DNA of 64,000 nucleotides from Uranotaenia lowii (Eukaryota > Arthropoda > Insecta > Diptera > Culicidae), in assembly GCF_029784155.1 (NCBI RefSeq), contig NC_073692.1:20403359-20467358 (forward strand), written 5' to 3'. Position numbers and translations under genes: made by a program. Below the pieces are notes generated by a model, which saw only the letters and a program-made list of their open reading frames with translations, was not told the DNA's origin and ran no database searches. Shown here piece by piece: positions 23,886 to 36,018 of the stretch (its first letter is position 1; each line of letters begins with the position of its first letter).

Positions 23886-24340
23886 TCAACTTTCATCTGA
23901 AGACATCAAAATGGGCCACTTCTTCCTTGAAGATATTCAAGAAGAAATGGTGTGAAAACTACAGCATTCACTCACAAAAAAGTGAATTATTTTACATTAC
24001 AATAATTGAACAATCTTTGTCCATGTCCCATCAAAAATATCTTAAAAAATGAGAGTCAATTTTCTAATTTAATTGGATGTTTTCATCGGAATCTGTTCAA
24101 TTTTATACGACTCCTAAAGAGCTTTTAACAACAGAGTTAGATAGTGAATTAGCTCCATTTTTTCTAATGAAATTGTGCAATAGGTAATTATGTTCTCAGG
24201 AAGGCCATTTATCATGATTGCTTTCCAGGTAGATCACCATAAAACACAGAGCCAACGATTTATTAGAACTTTATTTAAGTGCTCTTTCGGGAGAATGTAT
24301 AATTATTTTCTCCGCAAAACATATACCCCGTTCGATTTGT
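23886..24340. other. AT-rich spacer
   Basis: I see no recognised element or gene. Confidence 0.4.
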
Positions 24341-24349
24341 TGAAGTAAT

Positions 24350-25300
24350 AATTAGAAGTTTCGACACAAGCCAAAATAAACAACAACCGTTTCAGTTACC
24401 TTCGCCCATCCACTTACTGGAAATGGACCTTAGCCAGCAGCAGACAGAGGTCACGAGCCAGTCAGTACAGTCTATGAAAACCTTTTCAATCTCTTTTGCA
24501 ACAATCCGGGCTCACGACCGCCAAACGCTAAACGGTTTGGGAAGTTAATCATTTGCATGCTCGTTCGCTCAATAAACAGTCTTGGACTTGAAGTGGTGAA
24601 CTGTTTTGTGGTTCAATTGTGGCGTCCTTGATGGTTCGTTCAAATGCACGCAACTGGTACCGAATGTCGGTAGAGGTAATTGCAACGAAAAGCGACCTTC
24701 AAAAAAGCCAGACCCTAGCCTAGCCTAACCCACTTTGGGGTATGATTTTGGTGCCTTTTTATTTTCCTTTGCCCGGGTCTCGCTTCTCGCCAAGGGTAAT
24801 GGTAGGCAACAATTCAAAATAATTGAAAGGTCGTTACCTTTCTCTCCTAACTGGATTGCTGAAATAGTTTTCCCGGTTTAACGTGTTCGGAATCTGGCCG
24901 CACTTCCCGTTCCATTAAACGACGAACTTGCTAGTTATTTAAACTATTCGATAGATCGGCCATAGAACTTTGTGTGCTATTTTAAAACCGTCTTTGTCGG
25001 GCGTTAATCCCATCTCATTAACTTCGTCGTATCAAACGATGAGTAGCGGCTTTTCACGAATTTTGTGCGCTTGCTAGAGCGCATTAAACTCGACGGAAAG
25101 AATTGCCGGTTTGCAATCAATGACGTAGAATGGGGTCTAATCGTGGTTGATCGCTAACATCTCGTTACTTTTTATGCTGATTACCGCGACCTTTTTTAAG
25201 CATTTGGGTCAGGAGGAGTTGAGCGGTCAATTTTGTTGGAGGCAATTTCTCATTGAATGGGAAAAATTGAGCTTTTTTGTATGCCTCCTGAAGGTTAACA
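24350..25300. other. TE-poor, GC-richer block, candidate conserved non-coding DNA
   Basis: About 950 bp of complex, non-repetitive sequence with base composition nearer 45% GC than the surrounding third. No open frame of note and no transposon termini are present. Such islands inside transposon-filled introns are often regulatory, but nothing here proves it. Confidence 0.3.
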
Positions 25301-25411
25301 ACTGTGTTTGAACTAAATATGTTATTCTTGTTCTATGTCCAGTACTACAAAGAAATCTCACTGTTTGATTCTCGTTATCTATGAGTATTAGACCACTGCA
25401 AAAAATTGGCT

Positions 25412-25515
25412 TTTTCAGGGTTGCTAGCGAACCGGGAAAAACTTTGGAATTTCATCACGTCACCGAGAAACCGGGAAAAAACCGGGAATTTCTGCACCTC
25501 ACCGGGAAAATTGAC
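25412..25515. mobile_element. hAT-like terminus with ACCGGGAAAA motifs
   Basis: CAGGGTTGCTAGCG is followed by repeated ACCGGGAAAA/ACCGGGAATTTC motifs up to about 25512. The layout matches left ends of hAT-type MITEs, including the GGTTGCCAG terminus of the element at 22547. No right end is found before the assembly gap. Confidence 0.45.
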
Positions 25516-26771
25516 ATTTTTTTAATTTTTTCACGAAGTTTCAAAAATATTTTAAAATTATTTCAAAATTTAAGAGTATTTTTGAGAGTTTCGATATATG
25601 TAGATTTAAGTTTATTTTCGTTCATTAGTGAAATAAGCGTTTATGTTATCATTTTTTTTAACTAATTGCGGAGAAATATGAGTTATCTAATTTTTTCGCT
25701 CTCCACAAGTGTGCTACACTTACAAGCATAACTCAAATGATATTAATTTAATAAAGAAAATATTATCGACAAAACTAAACACAAAACTTAACTTTTTTTT
25801 CTCTTTTAAAGTGGTTTTTAACTTAACCACGTTCTCTTATAGATGGTCAGCAACATACAAATGAATTAAAGTGATCTAGAAATTCAACTATTCAATACGT
25901 ATTTGATAAAAATCCACCTGACACAGTTGATGCATCAGTTTGAAGTTTTCTGAGTAAGTTTCAATATGGCACAGAAGCGTTATTTTCTTTTATTTCCTTT
26001 GTCTAGTCAGAAAAACGACTCTAGCTAATGGAGGTATTACACTCTCACTTCAAGAGGTTTTGTGTTTTGCTAATCATGAGACTTGTTGTTTTCTCTCACT
26101 ATAGAGGTTTCTCGCACATCCAAGTTAGGCAGTACCAGTTTCAGTTTCGATGTAAAATTATTCGGTGTTCGATATACACATTTCAAAAAATTATTTTATG
26201 CAAAAAGCAAATAATTTGGCAGCGTGAGACGTTTTTCAGCAGAGTTACACCTCTTTTTAATCAGAAAAAAAATATTGGTTTTTCAAAATTGTTGTTGTTG
26301 TGTATTTCGTTTGAATTGCCCTGAGGAAGGAAGCATTACATCGCAAGTGTTAAGTTTTTTATTCATTCTACGTTAAGCTGTTGCTTAAAGTTTCCGAAAT
26401 CTAAGGTCTTAACCCTGATAAAAAATAATATCTTACACTCAAACAATTAAACCTTAGTCTTGTTTTATACACGGTTTCTATATTTACACGAATGTTTAGT
26501 TCAAATGACTATTACTATAGTTATCCATTGTTTTGTTTTAAAAAAACATTTTTTTCAAAAACATGTCTTTGGATTTGTACAAAAGAATATAACTGGATTT
26601 AGAAAATAACTATATATTTTCCTGCAATCTGATGATTTTAAGTTTTGTAAAACAAATCTCCATTCAATTTGATATTAAAGTATGTTTCGATGTATTGTTA
26701 ACATATTTCTATATAAATTATACTTTTTTTTCTAGAACTCTATAGAAATTCTTGAAAATTTATATTGGCTA

Positions 26772-27271
26772 NNNNNNNNNNNNNNNNNNNNNNNNNNNNN
26801 NNNNNNNNNNNNNNNNNNNNNNNNNNNNNNNNNNNNNNNNNNNNNNNNNNNNNNNNNNNNNNNNNNNNNNNNNNNNNNNNNNNNNNNNNNNNNNNNNNNN
26901 NNNNNNNNNNNNNNNNNNNNNNNNNNNNNNNNNNNNNNNNNNNNNNNNNNNNNNNNNNNNNNNNNNNNNNNNNNNNNNNNNNNNNNNNNNNNNNNNNNNN
27001 NNNNNNNNNNNNNNNNNNNNNNNNNNNNNNNNNNNNNNNNNNNNNNNNNNNNNNNNNNNNNNNNNNNNNNNNNNNNNNNNNNNNNNNNNNNNNNNNNNNN
27101 NNNNNNNNNNNNNNNNNNNNNNNNNNNNNNNNNNNNNNNNNNNNNNNNNNNNNNNNNNNNNNNNNNNNNNNNNNNNNNNNNNNNNNNNNNNNNNNNNNNN
27201 NNNNNNNNNNNNNNNNNNNNNNNNNNNNNNNNNNNNNNNNNNNNNNNNNNNNNNNNNNNNNNNNNNNNNNN
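26772..27271. other. Assembly gap, exactly 500 N
   Basis: A run of exactly 500 N. The round number is a scaffolding convention rather than a measured length. Order, orientation and distance of the two sides are therefore inferred by the assembler. ORFs spanning it are meaningless. Confidence 0.99.
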
Positions 27272-27775
27272 TACTTGGCGCTAGTTTTTCACCCGGCGGC
27301 GCGGTACTATTTTATTTTTCGCGAAACACTCTCGCAAACCAGGCAAGTCAGGCGTAATCGAAGCTGACATGTAGTGAGAGCTACTGGTCTTCGGGAGATC
27401 AATTACATAGATGCATTGGAAAAGTCCTATACGGGATGGATGCAAATGCTATATTTAAGCTTTTCGAGGTGCCATTTAAAAGTGCGTTCCTTTCGTTTGA
27501 ACTGCTGCTACTTACGGTCGTCACTCACCGGTTGCCAGCTAATGTAGGAATAATCTTAATTAGGGGAGACGTCATATGGTGCTCTGAGTTGCTCCCGCCA
27601 TGATTGGTTTATGCTTGTTATGTATTCGTGAGCGATTGAAAATGTAGCCAAAGGACAAATCTATCTAAAGACGGACATGAGCAATGAGGATTTAAAAAAA
27701 AAGTGATTTATAGAGTCACACTTTGGAAATATTATATGGTGAAGAGTACATTATTCTGGATCTATAGTGACCGTG
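27272..27775. other. Unique sequence between gap and satellite
   Basis: About 500 bp of complex, moderately GC-rich sequence with no recognised feature; it is the anchor between the scaffold gap and the satellite. Confidence 0.45.
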
Positions 27776-28983
27776 ATAAAGACAAAATTAAAAACATTGA
27801 CAAAATTAACAAATTCAACACAAATGAAAAAATTGACTTATGATGAACAAATGGTTAAAAATAAGAAAAATTGTCAAAACTTACTAAATTGACAAAAAAA
27901 TGACAAGACTGACAAAAATAACAAAAATGCCAAATATGAGAAAAATTACGAAATAAAAAAAATTAACAAAAATGAAACAAAATGACAAATATGATGAAAA
28001 TGACCAAAATAATAAAAATGACAATAAAAGACAAAAATAACAAAACAAAGATTACAGAAATGACACTATTGTCAAAAATGACAAGAAAAGAAAAAAACAA
28101 AAAAAATCTCCAAAAAGGACAACACTGATAACATTGACAGCTTTGCCAAAAATGACAATAAAAGACAAAAATGACAAAAATGACAAAAATAACAAAAATG
28201 ACCAAAATCATCAAAATACCAAAAAGACCAAATGGACTGAAATAATCAAAATGATAAAGTTTTCAAAATAACCAAAATGACAGAAAGGATGAATATCATC
28301 AAAATGATCCAAATGACCAAAATGATAAAAAATGACCAAAATGACAAAAATTACCATAATGACCAAATTGACCAAAATGTCCAAAATGACCGAAATAATC
28401 AAAATGATAAAATTTTCTAAAATGACCAATATTACCGAAATAAGGAAAATCATCAAAATGATCAAACTGACCAAAATGACAAAAATGACAAAAATGACAA
28501 AAATGACAAAAATGACAAAAATGACAAAAATGACAAAAATGACAAAAATGACAAAAATGACAAAAATGACCATAATGACCAAAATGATAAAATTGACCAA
28601 AATGATAAAAATGACAAAAAGGATGAAAATGACCAAAATGATGAAAATGACAAAAATAAAAAAAACCAAAATGATCAAAATGATCAAAATGACCAAAATG
28701 AACAAAATTATCAAAATTGTCCAAAATGACCAAAATGACCAAAATGACCACATTCATCAAAATGACCAAAATAATCCAAACGACCAACATGACAAATTGA
28801 CCAAAATGACCAAAATGACCAAACAACCAAAATTATCAAATTGACCAAATTGCCCGAAATGATCAAAATGAACAAAATTATCAAATTGATCAAAATGACC
28901 AAATAGACCTAAAGACCAAACAAAATGAACAGAATGACCAAATTGACCAAATTGACTAAATCGACCAAAATGACCAAAATGTT
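27776..28983 (+). repeat. Degenerate left edge of 9-bp satellite
   Basis: Diverged units of TGACAAAAA and TGACCAAAA with indels. Order increases toward the right. Two unit variants form blocks: TGACCAAAA-rich at about 28200-28460 and 28570-28980, and a short clean TGACAAAAA run at about 28464-28568. This gradient from worn edge to clean core is expected for satellites homogenised in the centre. Long ORFs here in several frames arise because the unit length is a multiple of three. Confidence 0.95.
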
Positions 28984-31322
28984 CTAATTGACAAAAATGA
29001 CAAAAATGACAAAAAAGAAAAAGATGACAAAAATGACAAAAATGACAAAAATGACAAAAATGACGAAAATGACAAAAATGACAAAAATGACAAAAATGAC
29101 AAAAATGACAAAAATGACAAAAATGACAAAAATGACAAAAATGAAAAAATGAGAAAAATGACAAAAATGACAAAAATGACAAAAATGACAAAAATGACAA
29201 AAATGACAAAAATGACAAAAATGACAAAAATGACAAAAATGACAAAAATGACAAAAATGACAAAAATGACAAAAATGACAAAAATGACAAAAATGACAAA
29301 AATGACAAACATGACAAAAATGACAAAAATGACAAAAATGACAAAAATGACAAAAATGACAAAAATGACAAAAATGACAAAAATGACAAAAATGACAAAA
29401 ATGACAAAAATGACAAAAATGACAAAAATGACTGACAAAAATGACAAAAATGACAAAAATGACAAAAATGACAAAAATGACAAAAATGACAAAAATGACA
29501 AAAATGACAAAAATGACAAAAATGACAAAAATGACAAAAATGACAAAAATGACAAAAATGACAAAAATGACAAAAATGACAAAAATGACAAAAATGACAA
29601 ACATGACAAAAATGACAAAAATGACAAAAATGACGAAAATGACAAAAATGACAAAAATGACAAAAATGACAAAAATGACAAAAATGACAAAAATGACAAA
29701 AATGACAAAAATGACAAAAATGACAAAAATGACAAAAATGACAAAAATGACAAAAATGACAAAAATGACAAAAATGACAAAAATGACAAAAATGACAAAA
29801 ATGACAAAAATGACAAAAATGACAAAAATGACAAAAATGACAAAAATGACAAAAATGACAAAAATGACAAAAATGACAAAAATGACAAAAATGACAAAAA
29901 TGACAAAAATGACAAAAATGACAAAAATGACAAAAATGACAAAAATGACAAAAATGACAAAAATGACAAAAATGACAAAAATGACAAAAATGACAAAAAT
30001 GACAAAAATGACAAAAATGACAAAAATGACAAAAATGACAAAAATGACAAAAATGACAAAAATGACAAAAATGACAAAAATGACAAAAATGACAAAAATG
30101 ACAAAAATGACAAAAATGACAAAAATGACAAAAATGACAAAAATGACAAAAATGACAAAAATGACAAAAATGACAAAAATGACAAAAATGACAAAAATGA
30201 CAAAAATGACAAAAATGACAAAAATGACAAAAATGACAAAAATGACAAAAATGACAAAAATGACAAAAATGACAAAAATGACAAAAATGACAAAAATGAC
30301 AAAAATGACAAAAATGACAAAAATGACAAAAATGACAAAAATGACAAAAATGACAAAAATGACAAAAATGACAAAAATGACAAAAATGACAAAAATGACA
30401 AAAATGACAAAAATGACAAAAATGACAAAAATGACAAAAATGACAAAAATGACAAAAATGACAAAAATGACAAAAATGACAAAAATGACAAAAATGACAA
30501 AAATGACAAAAATGACAAAAATGACAAAAATGACAAAAATGACAAAAATGACAAAAATGACAAAAATGACAAAAATGACAAAAATGACAAAAATGACAAA
30601 AATGACAAAAATGACAAAAATGACAAAAATGACAAAAATGACAAAAATGACAAAAATGACAAAAATGACAAAAATGACAAAAATGACAAAAATGACAAAA
30701 ATGACAAAAATGACAAAAATGACAAAAATGACAAAAATGACAAAAATGACAAAAATGACAAAAATGACAAAAATGACAAAAATGACAAAAATGACAAAAA
30801 TGACAAAAATGACAAAAATGACAAAAATGACAAAAATGACAAAAATGACAAAAATGACAAAAATGACAAAAATGACAAAAATGACAAAAATGACAAAAAT
30901 GACAAAAATGACAAAAATGACAAAAATGACAAAAATGACAAAAATGACAAAAATGACAAAAATGACAAAAATGACAAAAATGACAAAAATGACAAAAATG
31001 ACAAAAATGACAAAAATGACAAAAATGACAAAAATGACAAAAATGACAAAAATGACAAAAATGACAAAAATGACAAAAATGACAAAAATGACAAAAATGA
31101 CAAAAATGACAAAAATGACAAAAATGACAAAAATGACAAAAATGACAAAAATGACAAAAATGACAAAAATGACAAAAATGACAAAAATGACAAAAATGAC
31201 AAAAATGACAAAAATGACAAAAATGACAAAAATGACAAAAATGACAAAAATGACAAAAATGACAAAAATGACAAAAATGACAAAAATGACAAAAATGACA
31301 AAAATGACAAAAATGACAAAAA
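28984..31322 (+). repeat. (AAAAATGAC)n satellite, + orientation arm
   Basis: About 260 units of a 9-bp repeat. A few variants occur before 29635: AAACATGAC near 29309 and 29600, GACGAAAAT near 29064 and 29634, and a 4-bp TGAC duplication near 29431. From there to the inversion point I see no change. The + strand reads as MTK or NDK repeats and the minus strand as FVI, LSF or HFC repeats; these are translation artefacts of the repeat and not proteins. Confidence 0.98.
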
Positions 31323-31329
31323 TTTTGTC
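31315..31329. repeat. Strand-switch dyad of the satellite
   Basis: GACAAAA, a single A at 31322, then TTTTGTC. The two satellite arms are exact inverted copies meeting at a 1-nt centre, with no spacer DNA. Confidence 0.97.
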
Positions 31330-34300
31330 ATTTTTGTCATTTTTGTCATTTTTGTCATTTTTGTCATTTTTGTCATTTTTGTCATTTTTGTCATTTTTGT
31401 CATTTTTGTCATTTTTGTCATTTTTGTCATTTTTGTCATTTTTGTCATTTTTGTCATTTTTGTCATTTTTGTCATTTTTGTCATTTTTGTCATTTTTGTC
31501 ATTTTTGTCATTTTTGTCATTTTTGTCATTTTTGTCATTTTTGTCATTTTTGTCATTTTTGTCATTTTTGTCATTTTTGTCATTTTTGTCATTTTTGTCA
31601 TTTTTGTCATTTTTGTCATTTTTGTCATTTTTGTCATTTTTGTCATTTTTGTCATTTTTGTCATTTTTGTCATTTTTGTCATTTTTGTCATTTTTGTCAT
31701 TTTTGTCATTTTTGTCATTTTTGTCATTTTTGTCATTTTTGTCATTTTTGTCATTTTTGTCATTTTTGTCATTTTTGTCATTTTTGTCATTTTTGTCATT
31801 TTTGTCATTTTTGTCATTTTTGTCATTTTTGTCATTTTTGTCATTTTTGTCATTTTTGTCATTTTTGTCATTTTTGTCATTTTTGTCATTTTTGTCATTT
31901 TTGTCATTTTTGTCATTTTTGTCATTTTTGTCATTTTTGTCATTTTTGTCATTTTTGTCATTTTTGTCATTTTTGTCATTTTTGTCATTTTTGTCATTTT
32001 TGTCATTTTTGTCATTTTTGTCATTTTTGTCATTTTTGTCATTTTTGTCATTTTTGTCATTTTTGTCATTTTTGTCATTTTTGTCATTTTTGTCATTTTT
32101 GTCATTTTTGTCATTTTTGTCATTTTTGTCATTTTTGTCATTTTTGTCATTTTTGTCATTTTTGTCATTTTTGTCATTTTTGTCATTTTTGTCATTTTTG
32201 TCATTTTTGTCATTTTTGTCATTTTTGTCATTTTTGTCATTTTTGTCATTTTTGTCATTTTTGTCATTTTTGTCATTTTTGTCATTTTTGTCATTTTTGT
32301 CATTTTTGTCATTTTTGTCATTTTTGTCATTTTTGTCATTTTTGTCATTTTTGTCATTTTTGTCATTTTTGTCATTTTTGTCATTTTTGTCATTTTTGTC
32401 ATTTTTGTCATTTTTGTCATTTTTGTCATTTTTGTCATTTTTGTCATTTTTGTCATTTTTGTCATTTTTGTCATTTTTGTCATTTTTGTCATTTTTGTCA
32501 TTTTTGTCATTTTTGTCATTTTTGTCATTTTTGTCATTTTTGTCATTTTTGTCATTTTTGTCATTTTTGTCATTTTTGTCATTTTTGTCATTTTTGTCAT
32601 TTTTGTCATTTTTGTCATTTTTGTCATTTTTGTCATTTTTGTCATTTTTGTCATTTTTGTCATTTTTGTCATTTTTGTCATTTTTGTCATTTTTGTCATT
32701 TTTGTCATTTTTGTCATTTTTGTCATTTTTGTCATTTTTGTCATTTTTGTCATTTTTGTCATTTTTGTCATTTTTGTCATTTTTGTCATTTTTGTCATTT
32801 TTGTCATTTTTGTCATTTTTGTCATTTTTGTCATTTTTGTCATTTTTGTCATTTTTGTCATTTTTGTCATTTTTGTCATTTTTGTCATTTTTGTCATTTT
32901 TGTCATTTTTGTCATTTTTGTCATTTTTGTCATTTTTGTCATTTTTGTCATTTTTGTCATTTTTGTCATTTTTGTCATTTTTGTCATTTTTGTCATTTTT
33001 GTCATTTTTGTCATTTTTGTCATTTTTGTCATTTTTGTCATTTTTGTCATTTTTGTCATTTTTGTCATTTTTGTCATTTTTGTCATTTTTGTCATTTTTG
33101 TCATTTTTGTCATTTTTGTCATTTTTGTCATTTTTGTCATTTTTGTCATTTTTGTCATTTTTGTCATTTTTGTCATTTTTGTCATTTTTGTCATTTTTGT
33201 CATTTTTGTCATTTTTGTCATTTTTGTCATTTTTGTCATTTTTGTCATTTTTGTCATTTTTGTCATTTTTGTCATTTTTGTCATTTTTGTCATTTTTGTC
33301 ATTTTTGTCATTTTTGTCATTTTTGTCATTTTTGTCATTTTTGTCATTTTTGTCATTTTTGTCATTTTTGTCATTTTTGTCATTTTTGTCATTTTTGTCA
33401 TTTTTGTCATTTTTGTCATTTTTGTCATTTTTGTCATTTTTGTCATTTTTGTCATTTTTGTCATTTTTGTCATTTTTGTCATTTTTGTCATTTTTGTCAT
33501 TTTTGTCATTTTTGTCATTTTTGTCATTTTTGTCATTTTTGTCATTTTTGTCATTTTTGTCATTTTTGTCATTTTTGTCATTTTTGTCATTTTTGTCATT
33601 TTTGTCATTTTTGTCATTTTTGTCATTTTTGTCATTTTTGTCATTTTTGTCATTTTTGTCATTTTTGTCATTTTTGTCATTTTTGTCATTTTTGTCATTT
33701 TTGTCATTTTTGTCATTTTTGTCATTTTTGTCATTTTTGTCATTTTTGTCATTTTTGTCATTTTTGTCATTTTTGTCATTTTTGTCATTTTTGTCATTTT
33801 TGTCATTTTTGTCATTTTTGTCATTTTTGTCATTTTTGTCATTTTTGTCATTTTTGTCATTTTTGTCATTTTTGTCATTTTTGTCATTTTTGTCATTTTT
33901 GTCATTTTTGTCATTTTTGTCATTTTTGTCATTTTTGTCATTTTTGTCATTTTTGTCATTTTTGTCATTTTTGTCATTTTTGTCATTTTTGTCATTTTTG
34001 TCATTTTTGTCATTTTTGTCATTTTTGTCATTTTTGTCATTTTTGTCATTTTTGTCATTTTTGTCATTTTTGTCATTTTTGTCATTTTTGTCATTTTTGT
34101 CATTTTTGTCATTTTTGTCATTTTTGTCATTTTTGTCATTTTTGTCATTTTTGTCATTTTTGTCATTTTTGTCATTTTTGTCATTTTTGTCATTTTTGTC
34201 ATTTTTGTCATTTTTGTCATTTTTGTCATTTTTGTCATTTTTGTCATTTTTGTCATTTTTGTCATTTTTGTCATTTTTGTCATTTTTGTCATTTTTGTCA

Positions 34301-36018
34301 TTTTTGTCATTTTTGTCATTTTTGTCATTTTTGTCATTTTTGTCATTTTTGTCATTTTTGTCATTTTTGTCATTTTTGTCATTTTTGTCATTTTTGTCAT
34401 TTTTGTCATTTTTGTCATTTTTGTCATTTTTGTCATTTTTGTCATTTTTGTCATTTTTGTCATTTTTGTCATTTTTGTCATTTTTGTCATTTTTGTCATT
34501 TTTGTCATTTTTGTCATTTTTGTCATTTTTGTCATTTTTGTCATTTTTGTCATTTTTGTCATTTTTGTCATTTTTGTCATTTTTGTCATTTTTGTCATTT
34601 TTGTCATTTTTGTCATTTTTGTCATTTTTGTCATTTTTGTCATTTTTGTCATTTTTGTCATTTTTGTCATTTTTGTCATTTTTGTCATTTTTGTCATTTT
34701 TGTCATTTTTGTCATTTTTGTCATTTTTGTCATTTTTGTCATTTTTGTCATTTTTGTCATTTTTGTCATTTTTGTCATTTTTGTCATTTTTGTCATTTTT
34801 GTCATTTTTGTCATTTTTGTCATTTTTGTCATTTTTGTCATTTTTGTCATTTTTGTCATTTTTGTCATTTTTGTCATTTTTGTCATTTTTGTCATTTTTG
34901 TCATTTTTGTCATTTTTGTCATTTTTGTCATTTTTGTCATTTTTGTCATTTTTGTCATTTTTGTCATTTTTGTCATTTTTGTCATTTTTGTCATTTTTGT
35001 CATTTTTGTCATTTTTGTCATTTTTGTCATTTTTGTCATTTTTGTCATTTTTGTCATTTTTGTCATTTTTGTCATTTTTGTCATTTTTGTCATTTTTGTC
35101 ATTTTTGTCATTTTTGTCATTTTTGTCATTTTTGTCATTTTTGTCATTTTTGTCATTTTTGTCATTTTTGTCATTTTTGTCATTTTTGTCATTTTTGTCA
35201 TTTTTGTCATTTTTGTCATTTTTGTCATTTTTGTCATTTTTGTCATTTTTGTCATTTTTGTCATTTTTGTCATTTTTGTCATTTTTGTCATTTTTGTCAT
35301 TTTTGTCATTTTTGTCATTTTTGTCATTTTTGTCATTTTTGTCATTTTTGTCATTTTTGTCATTTTTGTCATTTTTGTCATTTTTGTCATTTTTGTCATT
35401 TTTGTCATTTTTGTCATTTTTGTCATTTTTGTCATTTTTGTCATTTTTGTCATTTTTGTCATTTTTGTCATTTTTGTCATTTTTGTCATTTTTGTCATTT
35501 TTGTCATTTTTGTCATTTTTGTCATTTTTGTCATTTTTGTCATTTTTGTCATTTTTGTCATTTTTGTCATTTTTGTCATTTTTGTCATTTTTGTCATTTT
35601 TGTCATTTTTGTCATTTTTGTCATTTTTGTCATTTTTGTCATTTTTGTCATTTTTGTCATTTTTGTCATTTTTGTCATTTTTGTCATTTTTGTCATTTTT
35701 GTCATTTTTGTCATTTTTGTCATTTTTGTCATTTTTGTCATTTTTGTCATTTTTGTCATTTTTGTCATTTTTGTCATTTTTGTCATTTTTGTCATTTTTG
35801 TCATTTTTGTCATTTTTGTCATTTTTGTCATTTTTGTCATTTTTGTCATTTTTGTCATTTTTGTCATTTTTGTCATTTTTGTCATTTTTGTCATTTTTGT
35901 CATTTATGTCATTTATGTCATTTATGTCATTTTTGTCATTTTTGTCATTTTTGTCATTTTTGTCATTTTTGTCATTTTTGTCATTTTTGTCATTTTTGTC
36001 ATTTTTGTCATTTGTGTC
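31323..36018 (-). repeat. (TTTTTGTCA)n satellite, inverted arm
   Basis: About 520 units of the same 9-bp repeat in the opposite orientation. No substitution is visible from 31323 to 35905, where three consecutive TTTATGTCA variants appear. A TTTGTGTCA variant follows near 36013. Open frames of more than 2,000 codons cross the inversion in both directions and are artefacts. Confidence 0.98.

Noticed and set aside
26315..26365. Second hammerhead-like motif (CTGAGGAAGG)
   Set aside because: The CUGANGA-like start is present, but no GAAA with a paired stem II follows.
26752..27367. ORFs of about 200 codons across the gap
   Set aside because: They consist almost wholly of N translated as unknown residues.
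28984..36018. CRISPR array
   Set aside because: There are no spacers between the repeats, and the context is eukaryotic satellite DNA.
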